A stretch of 64,000 nucleotides of DNA, from assembly GCA_958496175.1 (NCBI GenBank), contig OY292280.1:5208001-5272000 (forward strand). The letters run 5' to 3'. The translations under genes and the position numbers were made by a program. Shown here one piece after another: positions 1-11,795 of the stretch; positions within the stretch are counted from its first letter, which is position 1, and each line of letters opens with the position of its first letter. The notes under the pieces are model-generated. The model searched no databases. It had not been told where the DNA came from and was given only the letters and a program-made list of their open reading frames with translations. The stretch comes from Sisyra terminalis (lineage: Eukaryota > Arthropoda > Insecta > Neuroptera > Sisyridae).

Positions 1-703
1 GGGTGGATCATCTTCAGAACGTAAAAAAAAATGACTTTTTTAAAACTGCTGCTATTTTTTTCTTGGAGATATTAAAAAAAGGTCTCCGGCATGTAAAAGT
101 TGAAATTTTGAACTATTTTTTTTTTTGCCCCAATATGTCCCCTCTCCCCCTTTTACAGCGCTTTAAAAAAGGATCCTCAAAAATGAGGAGGCAAACGGGA
201 GACAAGTTTTCTCGGAAACCGGAAGTCGGATCATGATTTTCCAAAGAATGTAGGTTTTGGTAATGTGTCTTCTTGGTACTGAACCTTGAAAATCCGAAAA
301 AAGTTGAAAATTCACAAAATGGCGCGATTTTGAAAAAAAAGTTAAAAAAACGACCTTTTTTTGGACCTTTCCCCGTCTCCCACTTTGAGGGGGGGAGGTT
401 TGGCCAATTTTAGAGGTTCAGTACCAAGAAGACGTGTTGAACTATAACACTCTCCAGTTTCAAGTCAATCCGTCGGATAGTTTCTGAGAAATCTTGTCTC
501 CCAGTTTTAAAAAGTTGATTTCGAGAAAAACGCATTTACAGTTTTTTTAAGATATTTTTTTATGTTATTATCAATTTATTCAATTTTTATCAGTGAAAAT
601 ACATTGGTCAGCTATTCCAATCCTTTTAACACGTTATTCTTGAATGTTATAAGAAGACATGGAAAAAAAAATAGAATTTTTTTTTTCTGACGGTGATCCA
701 CCC
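1..703 (+). mobile_element. Family A TTAA MITE, copy 1 (left end at window edge)
   Basis: Non-coding element of about 0.7 kb. The right end reads TTCTGACGGTGATCCACCC followed by TTAA; the left end is the inverse, GGGTGGATCA, at base 1. Three more copies lie at 25669, 29150 and 58495. Terminal inverted repeats next to TTAA suggest a piggyBac-type or other TTAA-targeting DNA transposon derivative; no transposase is present. Confidence 0.85.
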
Positions 704-1148
704 TTAACACAAAAAATATATAAACGTAAGTGCTACCCAACAAAGTCCATATGGATATTAAATTGAAGTTATGTAAACAATTCATAGACATTAAATAAAT
801 TCACATGGATTTATGTGGGAGAACACATGGGAAAGAATGAATGTATGTAAGTTTATATTGGAAACCACGTGAGAAAAGATAGATCCAATGAATCTTAATG
901 GTAAATAAGGAGAACGGCTAGAAACAATATATCCAGTTAGTGGATAATAAAAAAATATAATCTCATTTTCAAATTCAAACATTATTGATTAATTTATTTA
1001 ATTTTATTAGATATTTCTGCCATCTGCTTACTCAAGATTTCAAAATATATTATAAAATTTAAATAAAGTTTCATTTATTCCATTGACCCCATAAACTTGC
1101 ATATACTTGTACAATTTCACAGGAAACGTTTGCGTTGTAAACTATATA
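704..1148. other. Intergenic, no feature recognised
   Basis: AT-rich sequence between family A copy 1 and family B copy 1. I see no coding signal, RNA gene or terminal repeat. Confidence 0.5.
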
Positions 1149-1370
1149 CAGTGTAGTCTCATTAATCCGGCACTATTAAAAACCGGAGGGTACCGGATAA
1201 TTGAAATGTTCGGATTACTGGATTATAGCGAAAAAGTCATAGGTAATGAATAAAATAAAGCATTTCATAGAGGGAATAAATGTAGAGGGATGAGAGAAGT
1301 GTGGGCGGAAGATGCCGGATTATTGGACGTACCGATCTATCGAAGTGCCGGATTAGTGAGATTATACTGT
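1149..1370 (+). mobile_element. Family B pogo/Tigger-like MITE, copy 1
   Basis: Short element with inverted ends CAGTGTAATCTCACTAATCC (slightly diverged here) and a TA on each side. The inside repeats the motif CCGGATTA/GGATTACTGGATTA in both directions. CAGT ends with TA duplication are typical of pogo/Tigger-type Tc1-mariner elements; that class call is inference. Confidence 0.85.
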
Positions 1371-1380
1371 ATATCTGTGA

Positions 1381-2264
1381 CAAAATATATGAAAATAAAT
1401 ACATTAAAAAATAACTGAAATTAATTTATGGCAACAATTTTACAGTGCTGTCCTATAAATTTTTATGAGAAAATACGATGAAAATCAATATGGAAAACAT
1501 TTGATATTCCCATGTGAATTGTTATAAGAATCCACGTGATAAACTACATAGGGATTTGGGCGCAATAGTCCTTTTAGGACGCAGCGCAGAGGAACTCGCA
1601 GGAGAGGCCCCCAGATCATAGGAAAAAAAAAACTACATAGGGATCCACATAAAAAACCACATAGGAATACATCCCATGACACCGCATAGGATTCGATTCT
1701 ATCTTCATAGGAATATTTGGAGTATTACGATCAGAGATAATTCACCACTGAAATTTCAGAGTATAGTGTAATCTCACTAATCCGGCACGTCCAATAATCC
1801 GGCACTTTCCGCTCACGCCTCCCTCGCTCCTCTATACCTGTGCATACATTTATTCCCTCAATGAAATGCTTTATTTTTTTCATTACCTATGACTTTTTCA
1901 CTATAATCCAGTAATCAAAAAATTCGAATAATCTGGCACCCTCCGATTTTTAATAGTGCCAGATTAGTGAGATTGCACTGTAGGTATATGTATCAAAATA
2001 TATGAAATACATTACAAAATAACTGAAATTAATTTATGGCAACTATTTTACAGTGCTGTCCTATAAATTTTTATGAGAAAATACGATGAAAATCAATAGG
2101 GAAAACATTTGATATTCCCATGTGGATTGTTATAAGAATCCACATGGTAAACTACATAGGGATCCACATAGGAATACATCTCATGACACCGCATAGGATT
2201 CGATTCTATCTTCATAGGAATATTTGGAGTATTACGATCAGAGATAATTCACCACTGAAATTTA
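1381..2264 (+). repeat. Imperfect tandem duplication interrupted by family B
   Basis: Bases 1381-1762 and 1994-2264 are near-identical direct copies, from the ATAACTGAAATTAATTTATG block to the ATTACGATCAGAGATAATTC block, separated by a family B element. The first copy carries about 100 extra bases (1555-1655) with a GC-rich core not seen elsewhere here. Both copies follow a family B element, so the duplicated unit probably included it. Confidence 0.8.
1763..1981 (-). mobile_element. Family B MITE, copy 2
   Basis: Reverse-orientation copy: it starts TAGTGTAATCTCACTAATCC and ends with an AGTGAGATTGCACTG-type terminus. Its ends have drifted by single bases relative to other copies. Confidence 0.8.
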
Positions 2265-2417
2265 AGAGTATTGCAAAAATTGGCTTCAATCTTGATTGGA
2301 AAATTTATACTGAAATCTTGGGAACCATAACTAAATAGTTATGAATTGTTACTGGAAACACAAAAATTTTGAACACTTTAAAAGGTGTAATTACAAACAT
2401 ACATAATTATCAAAATA

Positions 2418-2638
2418 CAGTATAATCTCACTAATCCGGCACTTCAATAGATCGGCACATTTAATAATCCGGCACCCTCCTCCCACGTCTTCCTCGGCCC
2501 TCTACATTTATTCCCTCTCAGAAATGCTTTATTTTATTCATTACCTATGACTTTTGCACTATAATTTAGTAATCCGAACATTCCAATAATCCGGTACCCT
2601 CCGGTTTTTAATAGTGCCGGATTAGTGAGATTGCACTG
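2418..2638 (-). mobile_element. Family B MITE, copy 3
   Basis: Starts CAGTATAATCTCACTAATCC after TA and ends GGATTAGTGAGATTGCACTG. Same internal layout as copy 2. Confidence 0.82.
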
Positions 2639-3432
2639 AAGTCACAAAGAAAAAGCTTCTTTGTAAATGTTTAGTTTTTGTCTGGGAATACAACACAAAT
2701 TAAAAAAAATTATAGTAATTAAGAGAATCGAATTGACGTTAGTGTTAATTATTAATTATTTTAAAGTATGAATTGTTTATTGTATTTGGCTTATGACTTT
2801 TCCCATATATTTATGCATTCTAATATATTTATGTTTTCGACGCTTGAGAAAGTCACGATACGTTACGAAACGTTGCTGAATTGAAATAAATTAATTGGCA
2901 CATAAAAAGTTTCGATCCATAAAACGTGAAATTTTATTATTATTTATATGGTATCTTATGATAAAGTAGATCAGAAAAAAGTTATTTTTAAATCAAAATA
3001 ATGTGAATATTAATAAATCAAAATACAATTGAGTATTATTTCCTATTACACACTTCACAACTGGACGTTATACGTTTAACACAAGTATAGGCAACCAATG
3101 TTACGTTCCAGAAGTACAGGTCAACATTCAGCATTACACATTGAATGTCAAAAAAAAGGTATTTTTAATGTTTAAAAATTCCATTAGAAGTCGAAGTTAT
3201 TAAAGACATTTTAAGTGTAATGATTTCAAAATGTCTTTTTTAACAGGGTACCACAAATCAAAGACATTTTGATATCAGATATTGGTGGAATATGATTAGG
3301 AATCAAGGGAAAAAAATATATTTAAAAAAATTCTTCATTTATATTTAAATGTTGACACGTGAATAATTATAAAACTAATATAAAAAGTGTCCCGAAAAAT
3401 GCGTCAAAGCTTGCGTATCTCCCGCGCATTGC
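2639..3432. other. Serpin 3' flank with a Penelope-like fragment
   Basis: No gene seen. At 2842-2878 lies a short block with the TTGAGAA...GAAACGTT pattern found at other Penelope-like ends in this window. The rest is AT-rich; 3433 is the serpin stop codon on the minus strand, so part is probably its 3' UTR. Confidence 0.4.
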
Positions 3433-6400
3433 TCATTTGGGATTGGCGATTTTTCCCGCAAATATCACGTTGTTTGAAAGTGTGTCATAAATAAATATGA
3501 GGAACGGATGATCAGCCCGAACCTGGGGGATGATCGATCCCATCAACGGGATAATTTGTGCTGTCGAAACAGCCGCTGCGATTGTACCCTCCTCGCTAAC
3601 TTCCACCGACACCTTGTGGTACACACTGTCGATTCCCAGTCCACTGGGACCAAATCCTGGTAGTTCTGCCTTATTGGTGAACAATTTTCGGATTTGCAGC
3701 TAAAATACAAAAAAGAACAACTAGATTAACAAGTGGTTCAAGGTCAAGATACACATAAACAGTTCCTGTAACAAAAACTAGAACCTTGGACCTAGATCCG
3801 GGAAAAACTTGCAAAAGTTATAAAAAATTAATTGTAGAATTGACCTTAACATCGGTTATCATCCACTTAAAATAGAGAAACCAAAGAGTATAGGATAGAG
3901 GAGAAGCAGCCCATAAGAGCTAATGACAAAAAGTAGTATACGAGTTTCAGCGCCTCTACTGGGTAAGGCGCCGAGAAAAATTAAAAACGGACCCAAACGC
4001 GGATATCATATTTCAAAAACTCTCCTTTCCGCGTCGCCTCCGCAAATGCCGCCAAACGTAACAGTTGATGGCCGCAGAATCCAGATGTCGCTTACAATTA
4101 TATTTCTGCTTCTCCTCTATCCTATACTCTTTGAGAGAAACCACATATGAGAGAAACCACATGTGGATATAGTACTGTTAGAGATTTAAATAATGATAGT
4201 TCCCAGAACTGTTGGTACCCCGTGATCGCATCTCTCGTAACATTCCAATTGGTTATTTTTTTTTCAAATAGAAACTTTATGTTTTACAACTTACATGTTG
4301 AAGTGGCATTACTAAGTCTTGCGAGTGTTCCAGTTTGAATTTCGGCAACGAAAATGATACTTCAGTTACGTTTAACTCCTTGATAATAGTATTAATAGGA
4401 TTATGGGGTAAATCCCTGAGGAGTTGGTAGAGTCCGTTTCGTTTATTGGGGACAACAACCAGAAGTGAATATTTGAAGTTTTTGTATGGGAAATTAACAA
4501 CTTGGGCGTCCAAAGTTTTGATAGAAGCATACTGTAAGTTGTCTGTAATGTGCATAAGTGGAGTTTGGACACATTGGTCGTTTGCTGTGTAGAAACACCT
4601 CATTTGGGTATCCCGCAAAGGGAAAGATTTTTCCCATACTCCTTTAAAGTATAAAGCATTGGCAACCATCACAACCATTTCCCGACTGATGTCGTTTGGT
4701 TGAACGATCGACTTCAGCGTTCCATGAGTCGCCTGGTCCACCCATTCGTTGATGATTCCCGATGCCCGCACAGGATCAGCAAAGTTGATCGGTTGAAGAT
4801 CAGAACCATAGTAAGTTTGGACAATTTGTTTGTAGTTGGGTGCTGGAGTAAACTTCACGGAATGGAATAAACGATTGGATACTTCCACAGCAACTCCATC
4901 GACTTTTTGCTATTAAAAGTACGCAAGCATCAGCAGGATTCAAGCCACCATCGGGAAAACTTACCGCCAGACTTGTCAAAACAGATTCAATGTATTTTCG
5001 TGAGCTTTCTGGAGATTCAGGAAGACGAAGAGCTGACCATAATTCTTCAGCAGTTCGTCCAGACGCTCCCTCTAAAATCATGGATAGTGCCAGTTTAATG
5101 CTTAACGGTGACACCAAAACATTTCCTCCTTGACCCGAACAAACAGCCTATAAACATAGCAATTAATCATTGATCAGTTATCTAGCAAAGTATTTACTTG
5201 TAAGAGTTCAACATCAAAAAATTGAGCTCTTTGTTGTGTATGGTCAAGTTCGACAGTAGGTGCCGACAGGAAAATGTCACCACTTTCTTCTTCTCCAACT
5301 ACAAAAACAAAGCGATTTATTTTGGTAAATGCAATTATTGAGTCTTACATTTGTTGATATCTTGAGGAACTTGACCAGTGGACGCTGGTACAGGTCGTGG
5401 AGGAGCACGTGGAATATCTCGAGATTCACCGAAAGTTTGTAGAGGATTTTCGATTTTTCCGAAGAACAAAATGCTTCCGGTAAGCTCATCTTCGATCAGG
5501 AACAAGAATGGATGGGAAGCATTGAACACATAGTCGGCATCTCCAAATTTATTTCCAATTTGAATGGCTAAAATGAAATATGTTTATGGAACGGATTACA
5601 ACCAACAGGGAAATCTTACATGAGGCAGCAAACGCTAAACTTCCCTCTTCATTTACTTCGATTCCAGCTTTTTGAAGCACATCGGATACAACTAAATTCT
5701 TTTCCAGTCCTCGAGCAATTCCTGGAAGACTAACGCTATCTTGAAACAGTTCACTAATTCCCAACTAAAAGCAAACGATTCCTTTATTCCCTAAAACCAA
5801 ATTATGTTGCTATTGTTACATTGCTTAGGGTTCCCGCCATTTTTGAGTTAAATTCAAAATTGAATTTTGGTAGGACCACTTGTGTTTCCCGCTCGTTCAT
5901 CAACCATAAATGACGCTTGTAGATATCCGGATCCAGGACAGATATCAATTGAGAAAGTCCGTTTTTGGAGTTTGGCAAGAAGATATACATAGCGAATTTA
6001 TATCCCTAAAAAGTATTCATTTAGCTTAGGTTTTAAAAGTGATACTGGTATCATTACGTGGTATGGTAATCGGATGATTTTTGCATCCAACTCGTTACTT
6101 TCGTAATAGAAAAATTTTGAAGTTGTACTCATATACGTAACGGGTACCTTGACGTCTGAATTGACATAAAACTGACCGGAATGTGTTTCATTTTTGGGGA
6201 ATGGGTTTCTCCAGGTTCCCTTAAAGTATATCGCGTTTAACAGTAGCAACACCGAATTTTCAAAATCTTCTACAATAAAAAATTAACAAAATTTACTTAA
6301 ATCTGTAAAAAGAGGTAAATAGGACAGGGTTTTGATGCGTTACTGTTGGTGTCTACTTTCTTTACACTGGAAAAAAATTCTAATTAACTCTGTAAAAAAC

Positions 6401-7935
6401 TAGAGTGGTATTTTATAAGGAGAGTAGACATCACCGGCAGGATTTAAGCGAGGTACAAACCTGCTGTGACTATTCCATTGACTTTTCCTTTAGTAACCTT
6501 ATTGACCCAGGTATTAACGATATTTTGGGCGTTAGGTCCATTGGAAAAGTCGATTTGTTCCACCATTGTATCGTAGAATCGTTGAGTTATGGCGGCATAG
6601 CGTTGCCGAACTGGAAACTTGGTATCCAAATAGAGTTGCGTTCCCAAACGTAAATCATACGCATCATTTTTTTTCTAAATAAAAATGAATTTTTAGGGCC
6701 AAAATTGAGGGAAACCAGGAGTCAAATACCTGCAGCGAAACAAGAACTTTACGAATTTGTTCCCGTGCAGCTTGAACTCCTACTGGTAATTCCAGGATAG
6801 TTTCTAGTTGCTTGAACGTCGATCCAGAGGCACCTTCGTACAGTAGGGCCAGTAAAATTTTAATGCTAATCGGTGAAATGATTGTGTTACTACCCAAATT
6901 GTCCATGACAATTTTCTGGAAAAATCGATTTTCGTTAGGGATTGCTCCATGAAAACCAGGTAATGCTCACTTTTGATAGTGCCCAGTCGAAGTTGTCATT
7001 GCGGGTGCCCATGTATGGAAGAAAATCATCGTCTCCAGTTTCAACAGTTTGGCTATTAGAAGCCACTGGCTGAGGTTCTTTGACCGGGTTTTTGGGGGCA
7101 GCATTAGGTCGACGAACTCCAGCCGGCTCCACCGTATTCCATGCCAGAACCAACACCCACAACACCAAAATGACTAGAATTGTTTAAAAATAATCAATTT
7201 TGTTGACTTAATTAGCAAATTAGTTTTCCAATATAACTGGAATAGTTTTAGGAAAAATAGCACATAAAAAACCAGTCAAAATCAGCTTAATATAGTAATC
7301 GCTAGAATCATTTGTTATAATAGGCGCAGAAAAAATCTTTTATTACTTGTCCCCCAGGGGGGTAGGGTACCACATTTTGATAATATTGATCTAAGAAATA
7401 GAGTAGATTTGTTTTTGTTGCTTCACAATAAAGAGTAATAAAAGTATTATTCCCATAACAAATTTTCTAGCTTTTGGATGGATATTTTGGAGCTTTTGGA
7501 TATTTTTGAGGTGTCGGTGATTCGTAAATGCCCAGAAAAAATCGATATCTTGGAAATTTTTTATCCCGAAACTTTCCTTAAAATTAATGCATTGAGATTG
7601 AAAATATTCTGAATAGCAAAAAATTTTGTATAATTGAGATGGGGGACCAAATTTTAAAAGGAGCTAAAATTGAGGGATTAAATGAAATTTGGGGACTGAA
7701 CCACAAATGCTTTGGATACTTTACTGAGGATATGTGAAGTATAGGCAAAATGGAATGAGAATGTATTGAAAATTGTTGAGATAGTTGCAAGTAAAACCGG
7801 AAAATAATGCTCAAGGTGATTTTACAACGAAGTTGATTGAATTTCGAGAATATTACTACAGTGGTAGCAACAATAATTGGGATTTCCCAAAATTATCAAA
7901 TGGTTTCACTACTTACGATTTCGAGCGGCGAACAT
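3433..7935 (-). CDS. SPN93: Twin-domain serpin (secreted)
   Basis: Secreted protein of 849 residues with two complete serpin domains. Exons (minus): 7935-7917, 7173-6971, 6915-6730, 6674-6461, 6269-6058, 6005-5820, 5764-5620, 5567-5349, 5298-5198, 5147-4965, 4909-4295, 3699-3433; phases agree throughout. Exon 1 is only 19 nt (CACC before ATG, perfect GTAAGT donor) and completes a signal peptide (MFAARNLILVLWVLVLAW). Domain 1 is about residues 55-430, with hinge EEGSLAFAAS and a HPFLFLI C-terminal signature; by hinge counting its P1 is K395. A Pro-rich linker (about 431-480) leads to domain 2 (about 481-849), with hinge EEGTIAAAVS, signature VRADHPFLIFI and counted P1 L813. The layout and size (about 93 kDa) match my knowledge of Tenebrio SPN93, which inhibits Toll-cascade proteases; orthology is inferred. 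The only alternative is two adjacent serpin genes, but no stop or start separates the domains. Confidence 0.92.
3882..4133. mobile_element. Small TIR element in last serpin intron
   Basis: Ends are near-perfect inverted repeats of about 27 bp (AAAGAGTATAGGATAGAGGA at the left, its reverse complement at the right). GAGAAACCA flanks both sides, suggesting a target duplication of about 9 bp as in Mutator-like or similar elements. The interior is GC-richer than the intron. The open frame inside it is not a gene I recognise. Confidence 0.7.
7879..7888. promoter_or_regulatory. kB-type site GGGATTTCCC in serpin intron 1
   Basis: A perfect palindrome-like Rel/NF-kB consensus, 28 bases into the first intron, right after the tiny signal-peptide exon. 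Toll-pathway serpins are often induced through Rel factors, so this position is plausible for feedback control. A single 10-mer can occur by chance. Confidence 0.4.
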
Positions 7936-8931
7936 GGTGAGTTTAATGATTTTATTTGGAAAAAAGTATATTTTTTAAAATATTTGCTATTCGGTTGGAT
8001 TTCGGATTGTTTACATCGCCGCAGGGTATTCGAAATGAGGCACTTTTCCGGAAGGTATTCACAAAAGAAGTATAAAATCACGTCAATTATTTGAGTCCAC
8101 AATTACATTCGTCTGTGCTATGTCCCTGAATTTTTTCTACTGGATACAAACGCGCTTCAGCCAAGTAAAAACAATGATGATGATGATCGAAGTCATAGAT
8201 TTATCAAGACCCCCTCCACTTTAAACCACCATTGCCGATTGTTGCCGATCTACAAGATCCAAGCACCACAAAACTTTTCCACAAACCATCAAAAGTCGCT
8301 CCTAAAATCCTCCAGCAACCCCACCAAATCCCTAAAAAGCCTCGGAAACAACCTTAAGGCAATTTGTTTCCCGAAAAACAAATGATTAGGTAACCCAACC
8401 GAGCCACAATCGCCTCCGATAACGGAGGTGAAAGATTAAGGCCTGCAGATTAAAAATATTTTGATCAACGAAAAATTTCCGACCAAAAAAATGACCTACA
8501 ACCAATACAAGTCGAAAATTTGGCCCTGTTTTATTTGAAAAGAAAATAAATAATTTTCTATTACAAAAAAACGATGTTTTTCTCGAAACTATTGTGAAAA
8601 ATTTTGTGGTTTTGTAGCCACGGTATCTCCCAAACAAATCCCTTAATCACTTGTGGTTTTCCACTCCGGAAAGTGAATGTTTTCAAGAAAAATCTACACA
8701 AAATAAATCAAAATAAAATAAAATTACAATTATTCAATTTAATAATTTTACAAATTTCCTCAATGATCTTTTACGATAACAAGGATAGTTTAAAAAACCC
8801 AAATTAATACACAGACGATTGATAACATTGATATAATGGGTCAACTAAAATAACCACATCTAATTCCCAAGCACACCAATTAAAGGATATAATATTGCAC
8901 ATACATGTGGTTATTATTTCTAATAGTCGGA
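7936..8931. other. Serpin 5' flank / promoter region
   Basis: Upstream of the serpin start on the minus strand. A TATA-like ATTTTATACTTC lies on the minus strand near 8068-8080, about 140 bases before the ATG. The rest (8100-8931) shows no coding signal that I can recognise. Confidence 0.35.
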
Positions 8932-9337
8932 GAGCCAGTAACACAAGTTTCATGAAGTGTTTGATGCACCTTGAAATTTTGTAAGACTAATATCTATGGG
9001 ATGAGAAGTAGGAATACCTAACCCAACCAGGGACACCAGGTACTGCGCATGGGTGAAAGGTGGAATAAAATATAATCCAAAAAAATGCCCTCTGCCATCT
9101 TAAATTCTAATTTAAAAGTACCTAAACTTTCAATTAACGTTTGTTGGCCTGTGAACCAAACACTTTTTTTGGATTATATTTTATTCCACCTTTCACCCAT
9201 GCGCAGTACTTGGTGTCCCTGGTTGGGTTAGGCCAACATAGGTATTTCTACTTCTCATCCCATAGATATTAGCCTTACAAAATTTCAAGGTGCATCAAAC
9301 ACTACATGAAACTTGTGTTACTGGCTCTTGGACTATA
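8932..9337. mobile_element. Foldback element with AGAGCCAGT ends
   Basis: Two arms of about 190 bp are inverted copies: the left starts AATAGTCGGAGAGCCAGTAA, the right ends with the complementary TACTGGCTCTTGGACTAT. The loop is short. The terminal block resembles the ends of the larger foldback at 45485-46313. No coding capacity. Confidence 0.85.
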
Positions 9338-9389
9338 AAGGCAAAGTAAAGAAACATTATTAGATAGTCCATACTGTTAACGTCCAATT

Positions 9390-9882
9390 ATCAAAGTTGA
9401 GAATGTGGATAACGGGAATTTGGACTTACGCATCAATAGACTACAGTGTAATCTCACTAATCCGGCACTATGAAAAACCGGAGGGTGCCGGATTATTGGA
9501 ATGTTCGGATTACTGGATTATATTGAAAAGTCATAGGAAATGAATAAAATAAAGCAATTCATAGGAATATTCATAGGGAATAAATGTATGCACAGGTATA
9601 GAGGGGCGAGGAAGGCGCGGGTGGAGAGTACCGGATTATTGAACGTGCCGATCTATCAAAGTGCCGGATTAGTGAGATTATACTGTGTTTTAAAGTGGCG
9701 ACGTTTCGCATATTTATTTATGCTTCTTCTAGCAACTTTATAGGCATTATAAAGTTGTTAACTTTATAATGCCTATAAAGTTGCTTGAAGAAGCATAAAT
9801 AAATATGCGAAACGTCACCACTTCAAAATAGTCTATTGATGCGTATATCTAAATTCCCGTTATCTACATTCTCAGTTGATGG
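9390..9882. repeat. Long palindrome with a family B insertion in its left arm
   Basis: Centre near 9759. Right arm from the centre to 9882; left arm is the same sequence inverted but broken at 9443 by a family B element. The centre carries the hairpin CTTGAAGAAGCAT...ATGCGAAACGTC on both strands, a pattern seen at Penelope-like ends elsewhere here. Probably two copies of a repeat end joined head to head. Confidence 0.85.
9444..9685 (+). mobile_element. Family B MITE, copy 4 (nested)
   Basis: Inserted in the palindrome's left arm. The intact right arm shows the empty site (GACTATTTTGAAG when inverted); the filled site reads GACTA + element + TGTTTTAAAG, so TA was duplicated and the second copy later changed to TG. 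Confidence 0.9.
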
Positions 9883-9959
9883 ATCTATCTATTTATCTCT
9901 CTGGATAGACTGAAGAATCAGATGATTAATTTTCAATTTGAATGTAAAATAGAAACTTA

Positions 9960-10556
9960 GTGCCAATAAGAAAACACCAAAAGCACAGATATTGGAACAG
10001 AAGTTCGTCCAAGATGCAGTATATTTCCCATTTTAACATATATACGGAATAGATAGCAAATCCTTGGAATTATGGGAGTTTGGAAACTGCACTAGACGGG
10101 CGAATCATTAAAAATAATCAATTACGCTGTTTACCTGGTACTGTTGATGAAAACGGAAAGGTAATTACAAATTATTTTACACTGTTGCTTGTCACCGAAG
10201 AAATTTATGGAAATATAAGAAATTCAAAAGATATCGAATTCACGGTAACTCCAGGCTAGAAAACGTGGATCAATTGGAATATTTCAAAAATAACATCCAC
10301 TAGTGAACAAAGCGTTTTGATTTGGAATTTTGGTTCGAAACTCAAAATCTGGAGCCATTAGCACTGGAAAGTAGTAGAATTTGTAGATATGGATCAGGGA
10401 TGAAAACGGGATATAACAAGGAAAATTACTCTTGTTTAATGAAAAGGGTCGAATCTGAGGTTATTGAAGATTGTTCTAACCAAATGGTGAAATTCTGGCT
10501 GAAAAAAAATGGAAAACGAAAAATCTATTTTTTTTCATAATAAAATGTTTTAACAC
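9960..10556 (+). pseudogene. Possible degenerate coding sequence, unknown
   Basis: One forward frame stays open from about 9960 to 10375 apart from two TAG codons (near 10032 and 10256). Another frame, open at 10322-10540, ends TAA just before AATAAA at 10540. Protein-like stretches such as LETALDGRIIKNNQLRCLPG stand out from the AT-rich surroundings. I recognise no family. It may be an old gene remnant, a transposon fragment or chance. Confidence 0.2.
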
Positions 10557-10560
10557 CCCT

Positions 10561-11423
10561 GTACTAGGGTCAATGGCCTTGAAAAAATTGTCAAAGAAAG
10601 TCTATACTGGTATCTCCATTTTGTGAACTGTTACAGATCTAAGAGGAAACATTTATTTATTTATCCTGAGACTTTTGGGAAATACTCATTTGAGTTCCAA
10701 TCCTCTGAGATCCCAATAAAATTGACCTTCTGATGTAATGATCTATGATCACTGCAAGTTCTTGATGTGAATACGTTACGAGTATCTGCGATTTTTGTAT
10801 CCGACATGGTATCCTCGGTTAAAAAAACACATTTAAAATGCATTAAATAATTTGAAACGACTTCCAATGGGTTATTTGAACATTGAAAATGGCTTTTTTC
10901 AACAGGACCACGTTGGGATTTCCTATCGTAGAAGGAAATTTTGAATTAAATCAACCATATTCATCAGTTAAATTTTGTCCAGCTGAAAAGAGCTGAAAGT
11001 CATCTCTCGTCAAACCGGTTTTCAATTTTGCATATTTTACTTTTGTTTAGATTGTTTCAGTCTATTTTTGTTTCGGTCAATTACTCGGACAGTAGAAAGG
11101 TCAATGTTGAAAAAACGAAAAATCCAACAACAAAAAATATCAAATTGCCGTGAAATAAACCAGCGATAATATCTGTAATTCACGGTACACAAAGGGATAG
11201 AGCAGGAAAATTGGTTTTCCCTATTCAAACCATAACTGTTTCAAGAATAGAAGAAAATTATATTTCATTTTTTTAGCTCATGTCTCTTTTAAAATTGTCA
11301 AATCTGGCAATGTTGCATTTCCTAATTTGTTTTTGATTTAGCCACAAAAAAGAAAAGTAATCCATATATTGTAACATATTCCAAAGATTTTGGAAATAAT
11401 CACAACTCAAAACAAAGTGATCT
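10561..11423. other. Intergenic, nothing clear
   Basis: No gene recognised. A fragment near 11295-11345 (AAATCTGGCAATGTTGCATT and flank) resembles one end of family F. GGGATTTCCT at 10916 is a weak kB-like match far from any gene. Confidence 0.35.
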
Positions 11424-11795
11424 AATCAAAATAAGATTTTTTCGCTGACTTTGAACAGTTATACTGTGTAAACAATATTTAGAATATATTGCTGCCCAAT
11501 TTATGTAGTATAATTTAATATAATAATATATAAAAATCATACCACCAACATAAATTTGAACAGAAGTTCAAACAAAAATATTCGTGACGTATTGCCCAGA
11601 TACGTATTTCGATTGCCAAGCAATCTTCCTCAGTAGTTTGGATCACTCCGTAACTGCTTTGTGATGAATCACTTGATGGAGGAAGATTGATTGGCAATCC
11701 AAATACGTATCTAGGCAATACGTCACAAATATTTTTGTTTAAACTTCTGTATTTATAATTGACAACAAATAATAAATGTCTCAAACCGATTTAGA
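11424..11795 (-). mobile_element. Family C foldback/Penelope-like repeat, copy 1
   Basis: Begins TCAAAATAAGATTTTTTCGC, the common 3' end of the family in reverse, then the shared hairpin block with ACGTATTTCGATTGCCAAG. The inverted second half is diverged. 11500-11966 is duplicated at 17545-18017. Confidence 0.8.

Noticed and set aside
1555..1625. GC-rich island as a possible tRNA-like or SINE head
   Set aside because: No clear A and B box pair and no cloverleaf that I could draw; left as an unexplained insert in the tandem duplication.
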